The notes beneath the pieces were generated by a model. It was not told the DNA's origin. It saw only the letters and a list, made by a program, of their open reading frames with translations, and ran no database searches. From the NCBI RefSeq assembly GCF_900182925.1, contig NZ_LT900024.1, positions 372,001 to 436,000 of the forward strand: 64,000 nt of DNA, read 5' to 3'. This document shows, in pieces, positions 8,836-17,841 of this stretch (its first letter is position 1; every line of letters starts with the position of its first letter). This DNA is from Psychrobacter sp. LV10R520-6. GTDB taxonomy: Bacteria; Pseudomonadota; Gammaproteobacteria; Pseudomonadales; Moraxellaceae. The translations under genes were made by a program, and so were the position numbers.

Positions 8836-10791
8836 ATGTGTGGTGTAAACGGTTTTTTTAATGCGCATACAAGTGTACCTGCGCCTAGCGTAATAGCTCA
8901 AATGAATACGGCTATCGATCATCGTGGGCCAGATGCTGGTGATGCTTGGTTAGATGAAAATATTGGCTTGGTTCTTGGTCATCAGCGTTTGGCTATACTA
9001 GACCTTTCGCCTGCGGGTGCGCAACCGATGCATTCTGCCTGCGGTCGGTATGTGCTGGCATTTAATGGTGAGATCTATAACCATCTACAGTTGCGAGAGC
9101 AACTAATGAGTGAAGGTCATTCACCCGCTTGGCGTGGTCACTCAGATACAGAGACTATGCTTGCCGGTTTTGTAGCTTGGGGAATAGAAAAGACCTTACA
9201 GGCTATGGTAGGAATGTTTGCTATTGTACTGTGGGATCGTAAACAGAAAGTTTTGACCTTAGCAAAAGACCGAATGGGTGAAAAGCCATTATATTGGGGT
9301 TGGCAGGGCCAAAGCCTATATTTTAGCTCTGAGTTAAAAGGGCTCAAAGCCCATCCAGCTTTTAAAGCGGATATCAATCGCGATGCGATAACCCTATTAT
9401 TGCGACATAACTGCATTCCTGCCCCTTATAGTATTTATCAAGGTATTGAAAAACTGCGTCCTGGGCACTGGCTACAACTGCCTTTAGCAGATATAGAAAA
9501 AGCCAAAATGGCACGGCCACAAGCGTACTGGCGCTTTAACGATATCGTTGAAGCCGGTTTGGCAGATCCGTTTACAGGCAGTCCAGAGCAGGCTGTGGAT
9601 GCTTTAGAGTCTGCGCTGATGAAAAGCATCGGTGGACAGATGCAGTCTGATGTGCCACTTGGTGCTTTTTTAAGTGGCGGTATAGACAGCAGTGCAGTAG
9701 TAGCCTTGATGCAAGCGCAAAGTTCTCGCCCAGTAAAGACCTTTACCATAGGCTTTGATGATGCAGGTTATAACGAAGCCACTCATGCAAAGGCGGTGGC
9801 CAAGCATATTGGTACTGAGCATACTGAACTATATATCCGCCCTGAAGATGCTTTATCGGTAATACCTAAGTTGTCATCTATATACTGCGAGCCATTTTCA
9901 GACAGCTCGCAAATTCCGACCTTTTTAGTGAATCAGATGGCGCGTCAGCACGTGACCGTGGCACTAAGCGGTGATGGTGGTGATGAGCTATTTGGGGGTT
10001 ATAACCGCTATCTTATGGCTCAGCAGGTTTGGAGCAAGAGTCGTAAGTTGCCTAGACCACTACGGCAATTAGCAGCAGCTGGTCTGACTGCTTTGTCACC
10101 AAAGAGCTGGGACTCACTATTTAATACGCTTAGCCCCGTTGTGCCTGAAAGCTTGCAATTACGTACTCCGGGAGATAAAGCACATAAGTTAGCGGGTGTC
10201 CTTAATATTGATAGCGAGCAAGATTTTTATCAGAGACTGACCAGTCATTGGCAGGATCCAGCCCAATTGGTTATTGGCGCGCAAGAGCCAACAACTTTAA
10301 TCAGTGACTCAGGTTGCTGGCCGCAAACAGACAGCTTTCAGCACGCCATGATGGCTATGGATGCGCAAACTTATATGACTGACGATATTCTGGTAAAAGT
10401 TGATCGAGCGGCTATGGCAAATAGCTTAGAGGCAAGAGTACCAATGCTTGATCATCGTATTGCTGAATTAGCTTGGCGTATGCCGTTAGATTATAAAATA
10501 CGTAATGGCGAAGGCAAGTGGTTGCTTAAACAAGTATTATTTCGTCATGTGCCCCGTGAACTGATTGAGCGTCCTAAGATGGGCTTTGGTGTACCCTTGC
10601 ATGACTGGTTGCGTGGTCCGTTACGTGATTGGGCTGAAGCATTATTGGATGAGAACCTTTTGCAGCAGCAAGGTTATTTTCACCCAGCGCCAATACGTGC
10701 AATATGGAACGAACATCTTAGTGGAGTATGCAACCATCAGCATCGGTTGTGGGACATACTTATGTTTCAGGCTTGGCTTGAAACCCAATAA
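8836..10791 (+). CDS. asnB: Glutamine-dependent asparagine synthase-like amidotransferase
   Basis: This 651-residue protein begins MCGVNGFF, where Cys2 is the class II glutaminase nucleophile, followed by DHRGPDAG, FNGEIYN and GHSDTET. The C-terminal synthetase domain has the ATP PP-loop SGGIDSS and SGDGGDELFGGYNRY. Such enzymes release ammonia from glutamine and amidate an adenylated carboxylate. The length and domain order match AsnB and its polysaccharide-locus relatives such as WbpS. Inside this cluster it may amidate a uronic acid carboxylate of the glycan and not make free asparagine. It lies 2 bases after the preceding GT4 gene. The symbol names the family; the substrate is inferred from context. 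Confidence 0.8.
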   Translation: MCGVNGFFNAHTSVPAPSVIAQMNTAIDHRGPDAGDAWLDENIGLVLGHQRLAILDLSPAGAQPMHSACGRYVLAFNGEIYNHLQLREQLMSEGHSPAWRGHSDTETMLAGFVAWGIEKTLQAMVGMFAIVLWDRKQKVLTLAKDRMGEKPLYWGWQGQSLYFSSELKGLKAHPAFKADINRDAITLLLRHNCIPAPYSIYQGIEKLRPGHWLQLPLADIEKAKMARPQAYWRFNDIVEAGLADPFTGSPEQAVDALESALMKSIGGQMQSDVPLGAFLSGGIDSSAVVALMQAQSSRPVKTFTIGFDDAGYNEATHAKAVAKHIGTEHTELYIRPEDALSVIPKLSSIYCEPFSDSSQIPTFLVNQMARQHVTVALSGDGGDELFGGYNRYLMAQQVWSKSRKLPRPLRQLAAAGLTALSPKSWDSLFNTLSPVVPESLQLRTPGDKAHKLAGVLNIDSEQDFYQRLTSHWQDPAQLVIGAQEPTTLISDSGCWPQTDSFQHAMMAMDAQTYMTDDILVKVDRAAMANSLEARVPMLDHRIAELAWRMPLDYKIRNGEGKWLLKQVLFRHVPRELIERPKMGFGVPLHDWLRGPLRDWAEALLDENLLQQQGYFHPAPIRAIWNEHLSGVCNHQHRLWDILMFQAWLETQ

Positions 10792-10817
10792 ATTATATGA
10801 AATAGAGCGGTAACTGA

Positions 10818-12014
10818 ATGTCAGACCCGGATTGGATTAATGCCTATGGCTTTTTAGGGACTAGGTTGTTTGATTTACCTAGTCTGTTTATATGCTTGTT
10901 GACTGTATTTGTACTTGGATATAAATTTAATATCTCACCTAAATATCAAGTTGTATTAGCACTGCATTGTTTTTTACCCTTTGTTTTAAATGATGTGTTA
11001 TTTAGTGCTTCTTATATGGGCGACCAGTTTCGCTACTGGCGTGGTGTTAATGGTTTTAGAAGTGGAGAGCTAAGCTTTATTGAAGCATTAGTAAACGGTG
11101 ATACCGTTTTGACAGCCAGTGCTTTGCTGGCGTTGATCCCATTCCCAACACCTGTTTCAGTTATAAGCTTAGGATTCTACAATACCTTTCTCTACATCAT
11201 TCTGTTTTTTGTGCTACATGTGAAGAAGATATTTACCAAGGTATCGGTGTGGTTTTACTTGCTATTTCCGAGTGCTGCCTTGTATACCGCTCTTAGCTTA
11301 AGAGAGACCTTGATATTCTTCTTTATGATTTTGACCATAGTCTATGCCCGTGAGTCTAAAGTCTTCAGAAGTGTTATCTGTATCGCCCCTCTATACTTAA
11401 TTAAATTTCAAAACTTCTTTATTTTGGGCCCTATAGTCCTATTGTATTTCATATTTAATGTTGCTAGGAAAGGTATGGGGGTAACCAAAGCCTTGATTAT
11501 TGGCGCTATTAGCCTAGCTGGCCTACTGCTCTCTGCCCCTATTGCGATTCCGTTGGTTAATAAGTTTAGAGTGGCGATGTTCGTTGAAGATGGTGGAGAG
11601 GCAGAAAATATTAGCCTTATTACCGGTGCGGGTGACTTTGTGTTTCAAGGTCTAACCTCAGCGTTGTATTTCTTATCTAAGCCTTTACCGTGGGAAGCAA
11701 GCAGTGCTTTACAATTCGTGCAGTCATTTGAAAATCTAATTGTACTGGCTATTTTATATTTAATAACCCGACAAGCTTGGCAAAAATTTCCTGATAAACT
11801 CACTTTTTGGTTGTTGTTTATGGCCTTAGGCATGTCTGTATATGGCTTGGTTGTGGCCAACTATGGTACGGCTGTCCGTTATCGTTATCCATTTATCATG
11901 ATTTATGTATTGTTTGTCTGTGCTGATTGTCATGTTCACAAGCTGTTTCCGAAAAAAAATAAAGCTTCTTCAATAAATCAGCCAGTAACACACGATAAAG
12001 TGGATAGGACGTGA
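10818..12014 (+). CDS. wzy: Polytopic membrane protein, candidate polysaccharide polymerase (Wzy/EpsG-like)
   Basis: This 398-residue protein is very hydrophobic, with about ten likely membrane segments starting near residue 18 and ending near residue 370. The short charged loop SYMGDQFRYWRGVN lies after the second segment, and ALSLRETLIFFFMI in the middle carries an Arg-Glu pair. This layout resembles Wzy/EpsG-type polymerases, which join repeat units in the periplasm. It is the only polytopic candidate here and sits among glycosyltransferases, which supports the polymerase call. Sequence conservation in this class is poor, so an O-antigen ligase-like or other membrane function is possible. 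Its TGA is directly followed by the next gene's TTG start. Confidence 0.6.
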   Translation: MSDPDWINAYGFLGTRLFDLPSLFICLLTVFVLGYKFNISPKYQVVLALHCFLPFVLNDVLFSASYMGDQFRYWRGVNGFRSGELSFIEALVNGDTVLTASALLALIPFPTPVSVISLGFYNTFLYIILFFVLHVKKIFTKVSVWFYLLFPSAALYTALSLRETLIFFFMILTIVYARESKVFRSVICIAPLYLIKFQNFFILGPIVLLYFIFNVARKGMGVTKALIIGAISLAGLLLSAPIAIPLVNKFRVAMFVEDGGEAENISLITGAGDFVFQGLTSALYFLSKPLPWEASSALQFVQSFENLIVLAILYLITRQAWQKFPDKLTFWLLFMALGMSVYGLVVANYGTAVRYRYPFIMIYVLFVCADCHVHKLFPKKNKASSINQPVTHDKVDRT

Positions 12015-12015
12015 A

Positions 12016-13131
12016 TTGAAAATATTATATATCGTTAATGAGCCTTGGTTTTTCTTATCTCATCGTCTGCCCATCGCTTTGGCTGCTAAAGAACAAGGTC
12101 ATACCGTACAGGTAGCGACTAGAGACGGTAAAGCAGTCACAGAAATTACTGACATGGGTTTTATTCATCATAAGATCCCACTCTCGCGCAGTGGCAGTAG
12201 TCTGCTTAGTGAGGCGATGAGTTTATTAGCCATTTGGAAACTGCTAACACAGGTTAAGCCTGATGTTCTTCATTTAGTCACTATTAAGCCCGTTCTATAC
12301 GGTGGAATCGCTGCTCGATTTGTATCGGTGAAAAAAGTAGTCGCTGCTGTGTCAGGTTTAGGGACTTTATTTTTGGCTGAAGGCGTTAAAGCACAGTTAA
12401 AGCGTAAGCTTGGTACGTGGTTATATCGCTTGGCTTTACGCACAAAAAAGACCACAGTGATTTTTCAAAATCCTGATGATAAGAAGATGTTTATAGATCT
12501 TAAAGCGGTCAAACCAGAGCAAACTGTCTTAATTCGCGGTTCCGGTATAGACCTTTCGGCTTTTCGTTTTTTCCCTGAGAATCTAACTGACAAACCTGTG
12601 GTGACTTTTGCTGCTCGTTTATTGTTTGATAAAGGCTTAACTGAGTATATCGAAGCTATTAAGCTGTTGAATAACAAAGGAATAGCAGCAAGTTATCAGA
12701 TAGTAGGGGACCTAGACCCCGGTAACCTCACTAGTGCTAAAAATACAGATATTGAGCGCTGGCAGTCTATTCCTAATTTAACTATTATGGGCTACCAAAA
12801 AGATATGGCGGCTGTTTTTAGACAGTCTAATCTGGTGGTATTGCCTTCTTATCGTGAAGGCTTGCCTAAAGTTCTGATTGAAGCCGCCGCTTGCGGGCGA
12901 GCGGTCATTACAACCGATGTACCCGGCTGCCGTGATGCCATAGAAGCAAACGAAACCGGTTTGTTAGTAGCCGTTAAGAGCCCCAATGAGTTGGCTGATG
13001 CTATCGAGAAGCTGGTTACAGACACTGCTCTTCGAGTACGTATGGGTACGGCAGGGCGTCAGCTGGCAGAAAGCGCGTTCTCAATTGAACAAGTGGTCGA
13101 TCAGCATTTGTCTATCTATCAGCAGTCTTGA
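12016..13131 (+). CDS. Glycosyltransferase family 4 (PglA-like)
   Basis: This 371-residue GT-B enzyme opens MKILYIVNEPWFFLSHRLP, a beginning typical of enzymes that add HexNAc to lipid-linked bacillosamine or FucNAc-like sugars. The C-terminal signature is PSYREGLPKVLIEAAACG, and FAARLLFDKGL marks the donor domain. The likely start is TTG at 12016, one base after the TGA of the preceding gene, so translation probably re-initiates there. It is expected to add the second sugar of the repeat unit after the initiating transferase encoded just downstream. The acceptor is inferred by family resemblance only. Confidence 0.78.
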   Translation: MKILYIVNEPWFFLSHRLPIALAAKEQGHTVQVATRDGKAVTEITDMGFIHHKIPLSRSGSSLLSEAMSLLAIWKLLTQVKPDVLHLVTIKPVLYGGIAARFVSVKKVVAAVSGLGTLFLAEGVKAQLKRKLGTWLYRLALRTKKTTVIFQNPDDKKMFIDLKAVKPEQTVLIRGSGIDLSAFRFFPENLTDKPVVTFAARLLFDKGLTEYIEAIKLLNNKGIAASYQIVGDLDPGNLTSAKNTDIERWQSIPNLTIMGYQKDMAAVFRQSNLVVLPSYREGLPKVLIEAAACGRAVITTDVPGCRDAIEANETGLLVAVKSPNELADAIEKLVTDTALRVRMGTAGRQLAESAFSIEQVVDQHLSIYQQS

Positions 13132-13283
13132 TTGCCATCTTTTATAGTTGTTCGTTTCTTATCGCACCTCCTTTATCTAAATTGCTCACCTACTACAATA
13201 GTACCGTTCTTCACACTCTCGATAAGTTATAATTGCTAAGCTTCCAAATGCACTTTGTAATCTACGAATGAAAGACTCTAATT

Positions 13284-14531
13284 ATGTTTAAGACAAAAAC
13301 ACTACAGTATTTGCGCTTCCTGCCTGTCCAGCTATTCGTAGGATTATTACTATGTACTTGGATTCCGTACTTATTTTTTGACTGGAACTATTTAACTCAA
13401 GGGTTTAACAAAGCGAGTGTTTTTAATATTCTTACTAGTGGCACACTTACTTTATTGACTTTGTTCACTCTGAACTGGATACGTCAATTCCCAGGTATTA
13501 CCTCAACGTCATACATATTACCGGTATTCCTATTTTGGTTTGCTATCATTTTTACCTTAGCCACACCAACCGATTTTCCTTTTTCTTTAACCTATTACTA
13601 CTTAAGTAGCATTTGTTTGTTCAGCTACCTTTTTATCGTTAATATAATCAATCGTCATTACCAAGTTCAAACCTTAGCTTATATTCCAGTGGGTAGAGCA
13701 ACGGATATGCCAGAACAAGTGCCCTCCGCGGATTGGATGAAGTTAGACACCACCAATTTAGAGCAGGATGTCAGTGGTATCGTAACAGACCTTCATAGCC
13801 ATGACTTGACTGATGACTGGCAAGAGTTTATCGCTAATAAAACTTTAGAAGGTATTCCCGTCTATCATTATCGTAATATCCGCGAGTCATTGACGGGTAG
13901 AGTCAGAATCAATCACATGCATGAGAATGAATTGGGCTCTTTGCTTCCTTGTGAAAATTATATGTTAATCAAATACTGCCTTGATTTCTTAATTATTCTA
14001 ATATTACTGCCATTTACCCTTATAATCTGTCTATTGACTGCTATAGCGATTAAGCGTGAAGATGGGGGTAAGGTTTTTTATGTTCAATCACGAGTGGGCT
14101 ACCGTGGGAAAACCATCAAAGTTTATAAATTCCGCAGTATGCGCGAAAATGCGAAAGAAATCTTAACGGTCGATAGTGACAATCGAATAACTAAGGTGGG
14201 CAAGTTTATTCGTAAGACTAGAGTTGATGAGCTGCCTCAATTTATTAACGTTATTAAAGGTGAAATGAGCTTAATAGGTCCGAGGGCTGAATTTATTGAT
14301 TTTGCGGTCAAACTTGAAAAACAAGTGCCTTTTTTTAATTATCGTCACATTGTCAAGCCCGGTATCTCTGGTTGGGCACAGGTCAACCAAGGTTATGCAA
14401 CCGGCGCAGAAGAAACCCAGTTAAAAATTGAATATGACTTTTATTATATCAAGCATATTTCCTTTACCTTGGACTTACTGATTTTCTTTAGAACCATTCA
14501 TACCACGCTGACAGGATTTGGTTCGCGGTAA
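13284..14531 (+). CDS. Undecaprenyl-phosphate initiating sugar transferase
   Basis: This 415-residue protein has about four N-terminal membrane segments (within residues 14-115), a soluble region, one more hydrophobic segment at about 230-258, and the bacterial sugar transferase domain to the end. Diagnostic pieces are VYKFRSM, DELPQFINVIKGEMSLIGPRAE (read in two parts) and KPGISGWAQVNQGY. It transfers a sugar phosphate from UDP-sugar to undecaprenyl phosphate, starting each capsule repeat unit. The N-terminal part is shorter than in full WbaP/WcaJ proteins. It is 152 bases from the previous gene, where a TATAAT at 13228-13233 may mark its own promoter. The sugar is unknown. Confidence 0.85.
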   Translation: MFKTKTLQYLRFLPVQLFVGLLLCTWIPYLFFDWNYLTQGFNKASVFNILTSGTLTLLTLFTLNWIRQFPGITSTSYILPVFLFWFAIIFTLATPTDFPFSLTYYYLSSICLFSYLFIVNIINRHYQVQTLAYIPVGRATDMPEQVPSADWMKLDTTNLEQDVSGIVTDLHSHDLTDDWQEFIANKTLEGIPVYHYRNIRESLTGRVRINHMHENELGSLLPCENYMLIKYCLDFLIILILLPFTLIICLLTAIAIKREDGGKVFYVQSRVGYRGKTIKVYKFRSMRENAKEILTVDSDNRITKVGKFIRKTRVDELPQFINVIKGEMSLIGPRAEFIDFAVKLEKQVPFFNYRHIVKPGISGWAQVNQGYATGAEETQLKIEYDFYYIKHISFTLDLLIFFRTIHTTLTGFGSR

Positions 14532-14543
14532 ACTATCAAAAAA

Positions 14544-14588
14544 GCGAAAGAGGACACCACCCGAGATTAGGGTGGTGGTGAATTTCGT
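14544..14588 (+). repeat. Left-end hairpin of the IS605-type element or terminator of the sugar transferase
   Basis: CACCACCC (14555-14562) pairs with GGGTGGTG (14570-14577), and outer CGAAA/TTTCG extends the stem after an internal loop. No U-run follows, so it is a weak terminator. Position 5' of tnpB suits an IS200/IS605 left-end hairpin. Confidence 0.45.
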
Positions 14589-14686
14589 ATCGTTTTATTA
14601 TCTTTTAAACAATTTACTTACTGAAAATATCATTATTAATCTTTAGTGTTAATCTAGGATTATATTAAATAAGATGCACAGCCATT

Positions 14687-15994
14687 ATGAAAATTAACAA
14701 GGCGTACAAATTTAGGCTTGAGCCTAATGCAGAGCAAACCGTTATTTTGAATAACCTTGTCGGCTCTGCGCGTTTTGTTTGGAATCAAATGCTAGCAATG
14801 TCGTTTGAAATGTTTGCCAAGAATGAGTTTATAAACGCCACCAATCTTGTTAATAAAATTATGGATGTAAAGAACAATCCTGATTTTTCTTTTTTGAAAT
14901 CCAGCTCTAATGCCGTGTCTTTGCAACAAAAGATTCGTGATCTCGCGTCGGCTTGGTCTAAGTTTTTTGACCCTAAATCACACGCACGGTACAAAGAAAA
15001 TAAAAAGAAACCTAAAAAATCCAAGTTTTTTAAGTTGGCTGACGGCACAGAAATCCAGTTACGCCCATTGATGCCAAAGTTTAAGCGCAAATCCGACGGC
15101 TGTGACTCAATTCGCTTGGTTCAATTTGATAAATATTGCCGTATTGAAGGCAATCGAGTGAAGCTGCCTAATGGCGTTGGTCTGGTGACATTCAGAAAAT
15201 CACAAGAAATCATTGGCACAATTAAAAACGTCACCATCAGTAAAAAATCAGGACATTGGTACGTGTCTTTTGGCACGGAAAGAGAGCTATTGCAAAACCC
15301 AACCCACCCCGCCACAAGCGCACTGGGCTTGGATTTGGGCATCACCAAGCTTATCACCACCTCAGACAATCAATACATCAAACCCAAAAACAGCTTTAAA
15401 GCCAATCAACGCAAACTTGCCAAGCTGCAACGAGGGCTAGCAAAGAAAGTCTTGTTTAGCGAAAACTGGAAAAAGCAGAATCGTAAGATCCAAAAGTTGC
15501 ACCACCACATTGCCAATATCAGGCATGACTACTTGCACAAAATCACAACCACGCTCAGCAAAAGCCACGCCATGATCGTCGTTGAAGATTTAAAAGTAGC
15601 TAATATGTCGAAATCAGCAAGTGGTTCGATTGAGAAAAAAGGTCGCAATGTCAAAGCCAAGTCAGGATTGAATAAATCAATCCTAGATCAAGGTTGGGGA
15701 TCAATGACCGACATGCTTGAGTATAAACAGCAATGGCGCGGTGGCTTACTGATCAAGGTAAACCCACGCTACACCAGTCAAACCTGCTTTAAATGCAAGC
15801 ATGTTGCTAAAGAAAATAGGCAAACTCAGGCAAGATTTGAGTGCGTCGAATGTGGTTATGTTGCGAATGCAGATTTTAATGCGGCACGCAATATATTAGC
15901 GGCAGGACATGCCGTTTTGTCTGTTGAGGGAAGATGTAGTAAAAGTCGCCCGCTGACGCAGAAAACCAGCGAAATCCGTGAGGAAGTCGCCTAA
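14687..15994 (+). CDS. tnpB: TnpB, RNA-guided nuclease of an IS605-type element
   Basis: This 435-residue TnpB has the N-terminal helical domain (YKFRLEPNAEQ), three RuvC acidic sites (D in GLDLGITKL, E in VVEDLKV, D in NADFNAARNIL) and the four-Cys zinc ribbon CFKC...CVEC. TnpB proteins are nucleases guided by omega RNA from the element's right end. All catalytic residues are present, so it looks intact. No tnpA lies beside it, so it would need a transposase in trans, for example from the element at 24,300. It splits the sugar transferase from wzi within the capsule locus. It is longer than the TnpBs at 24,789 and 46,625 and belongs to a different lineage. Confidence 0.9.
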   Translation: MKINKAYKFRLEPNAEQTVILNNLVGSARFVWNQMLAMSFEMFAKNEFINATNLVNKIMDVKNNPDFSFLKSSSNAVSLQQKIRDLASAWSKFFDPKSHARYKENKKKPKKSKFFKLADGTEIQLRPLMPKFKRKSDGCDSIRLVQFDKYCRIEGNRVKLPNGVGLVTFRKSQEIIGTIKNVTISKKSGHWYVSFGTERELLQNPTHPATSALGLDLGITKLITTSDNQYIKPKNSFKANQRKLAKLQRGLAKKVLFSENWKKQNRKIQKLHHHIANIRHDYLHKITTTLSKSHAMIVVEDLKVANMSKSASGSIEKKGRNVKAKSGLNKSILDQGWGSMTDMLEYKQQWRGGLLIKVNPRYTSQTCFKCKHVAKENRQTQARFECVECGYVANADFNAARNILAAGHAVLSVEGRCSKSRPLTQKTSEIREEVA

Positions 15995-16010
15995 GAGCGT
16001 TTGCTTTTAG

Positions 16011-16053
16011 AATCCCCCACTTGAGCTGTGCGAAAGTGGGGTGAGTATGTCAA
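16011..16053 (+). ncRNA. Right end and 3' scaffold of the omega RNA, first element
   Basis: CCCCACTT (16015-16022) pairs with AAGTGGGG (16034-16041), followed by GTCAA ending at 16053. In the IS200/IS605 family this structure is the right end and the 3' part of the TnpB guide RNA. The guide would then be the flanking bases from 16054, TGAGTTAATAACCC. Confidence 0.55.
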
Positions 16054-16102
16054 TGAGTTAATAACCCATCTGTTTCATAAACTAGATTATGAGTAAACCA
16101 CT

Positions 16103-17578
16103 ATGAGCAAGCAACTGTCCCACCGCCGTCTAAACGCTTTAAGTCTAATCAGTATTTTATTGAGCTTTGGTATGGTGAGTACCCTTGCCAGCGCACAGAA
16201 CCTGTATATGAATGACCTTAAACTCAAAGCAGATCTTGATTGGCTCAATACTCAAGGTGTGACCCAGATTAGTACCAGCACTTGGCCCTTGACTGCCAAC
16301 GAGATTAAGCGTGCTTTGGCTTCTACTGATGCCGTAACGCCTGCGCAACAGCAAGTATTACAGTCGGTACAGACTAGGCTAGCTCAAAATCGTGAGTCTC
16401 TGGTTGGCGCTTCTGTAGGCTTATACGCTCAGACCGACCGCCAGCAGCTGCCACAAACCTTCGCGGATGATCAGCTGGCAGGACAACAAGCTAGCGTACA
16501 GGTAGGACTTAGCGAAAAGGATTGGGAATTTAACTTACAAGCCAATATAAAGAATGATGAGCTGATTGATGACAACAGTGATGTCAGCTTCGAAGGATCG
16601 TACATTGCTGGGACGGCTGCCAATCAATGGTTAATCGCCGGGAAGATTCCAGCATGGTGGGGTCCTGGCAACGATGGTAGCCTCATTCGAGGAGATGCCA
16701 GCATTCCAGTCACCGGCATCACTATGCAGCGTGATCAGCAAAGTGCGCCCACTTCTCAATATCTATCTTGGGTAGGCCCTTGGCAATATCAGCTGTTTGC
16801 GGGTCAGCTGGATGATTATGAAGCCATACCGGATGCTAAGCTTTTTGGTGCTCGTCTTACCGCTAGCCCGTGGCCTTGGCTAGAAGTTGGTGCTTCTCGT
16901 ACCTTTATGTGGGGCGGAGAAGGCCGACCGGAGAGTTTTAGCTCTTTTGGTGACGCTGTTCTAGGAACCAGAGACAATGAGGCTACTGCTGGTAATACTG
17001 ACGATGACCCCGCCAATCAGCTGGCTGGCTTTGATGCGCGCCTGAGTCTAGCGCCGTTAATCAAAGTACCGGCAGGTGTCTATGCTCAGTATGTGGGTGA
17101 GGATGAAGCAGGGGGACTGCCTGCTAAAAATATGTACCTGCTGGGTGCAGATTATGCTGCTGATATATACGGTAAGCCCTATCAGCTTTATGCTGAATAT
17201 GCAGATACCCGTACTAGTGGTGAATCGCGTGGGATATCTTATGACCATTTCTTATATACCGATGGCTACTATCAGCAAGGCTATCCTCTCGGTCATGCGT
17301 TAGGCGGTGATGCTGAGAGTGTAGCGGTTGGTGGTAGACTATGGTTGGACCAACGTAATTTTATTAACGCAAAATTGCAGCACGCTAAAGTAAACCAAGC
17401 CAATGAGCCCATCAATCAGGCCTTTCCAGATTCCGATACGTTAACGGCTATTGATGTGGCTTGGGAACATCAGCTACAGCCACTAACGACGATCAGTACT
17501 AGACTGTGGGCGGTAGATTCTGATACTCAATCAAGTGACATTGGTGCAGGCATAGGGGTAGAGTTTAAAACTTATTAA
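16103..17578 (+). CDS. wzi: Capsule assembly outer-membrane protein Wzi
   Basis: This 491-residue protein has a Sec signal peptide (about residues 1-31, ending LASA-QN). A helical segment follows (NDLKLKADLDWLNTQGV), then a long beta-rich region with the family motif WWGPGNDGSLI. Wzi is an outer-membrane beta-barrel lectin that tethers capsular polysaccharide to the cell surface, so the locus most likely makes a capsule and not only O-antigen. Length is typical. It follows the IS605-type element, which may have cut it off from the operon upstream, leaving less than 50 bases after the right end for its own signals. A terminator follows at 17,625. Confidence 0.85.
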   Translation: MSKQLSHRRLNALSLISILLSFGMVSTLASAQNLYMNDLKLKADLDWLNTQGVTQISTSTWPLTANEIKRALASTDAVTPAQQQVLQSVQTRLAQNRESLVGASVGLYAQTDRQQLPQTFADDQLAGQQASVQVGLSEKDWEFNLQANIKNDELIDDNSDVSFEGSYIAGTAANQWLIAGKIPAWWGPGNDGSLIRGDASIPVTGITMQRDQQSAPTSQYLSWVGPWQYQLFAGQLDDYEAIPDAKLFGARLTASPWPWLEVGASRTFMWGGEGRPESFSSFGDAVLGTRDNEATAGNTDDDPANQLAGFDARLSLAPLIKVPAGVYAQYVGEDEAGGLPAKNMYLLGADYAADIYGKPYQLYAEYADTRTSGESRGISYDHFLYTDGYYQQGYPLGHALGGDAESVAVGGRLWLDQRNFINAKLQHAKVNQANEPINQAFPDSDTLTAIDVAWEHQLQPLTTISTRLWAVDSDTQSSDIGAGIGVEFKTY

Positions 17579-17587
17579 GTTTTACTT

Positions 17588-17628
17588 TTGAGTACTTCTA
17601 AAATTTTATGCTTGAGTACTTCTAAAAT
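17588..17628 (+). repeat. Direct repeat downstream of wzi
   Basis: TTGAGTACTTCTAAAAT occurs at 17588-17604 and again at 17612-17628, a 24-bp-period duplication just before the terminator stem. Confidence 0.7.
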
Positions 17629-17664
17629 AGGATCTGTTGAGTTTTCGGCAGATTCTATTTTTTT
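17625..17664 (+). terminator. Rho-independent terminator of wzi
   Basis: AAATAGGATCTG (17625-17636) pairs with CAGATTCTATTT (17649-17660) with one G-U pair, and is followed by more Ts. It lies about 45 bases after the wzi stop. Confidence 0.75.
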
Positions 17665-17703
17665 GTATGAGAACCACTTAAGATACAGCGCCTATTGCAG
17701 TCA

Positions 17704-17841
17704 TATAGCTAAAATACCTTAAAAACGCGACGGTACTGCTGGTATAAGCTTTTTGCAGCCTCTGTCTGCGTAGGCACAGCAAGCAAGAACAACTTATGCC
17801 AGCAGTAGGTTAGGTATCGATATTACGTTTCATTGACTATA
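17704..17841 (+). repeat. Dispersed ~145-bp repeat, copy A
   Basis: It begins TATAGCTAAAATACC and ends GACTATA (17835-17841). The internal inverted repeat is TACTGCTGGTATAAG (17734-17748) against CTTATGCCAGCAGTA (17793-17807), 14 of 15 matching. Between them is the family core GCAGCCTCTG...CAGCAAGCAAGAA. The minus-strand scpB stop codon TAG (17839-17837) is formed by the terminal GACTATA, so the repeat supplies the end of that gene. Confidence 0.85.

Larger units (their letters stand above)
14544..16053 (+). mobile_element. IS605-type element carrying only tnpB
   Basis: The right end is supported by the hairpin CCCCACTT/AAGTGGGG and the terminal GTCAA, a layout shared with the element ending at 25,962. 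The left end is uncertain; the hairpin at 14,555 is my best candidate. No transposase gene is inside. Confidence 0.6.

Noticed and set aside
10565..10813. 82-codon plus-strand frame at the end of asnB
   Set aside because: It is out of frame inside the conserved C-terminus of asnB, with no motif.
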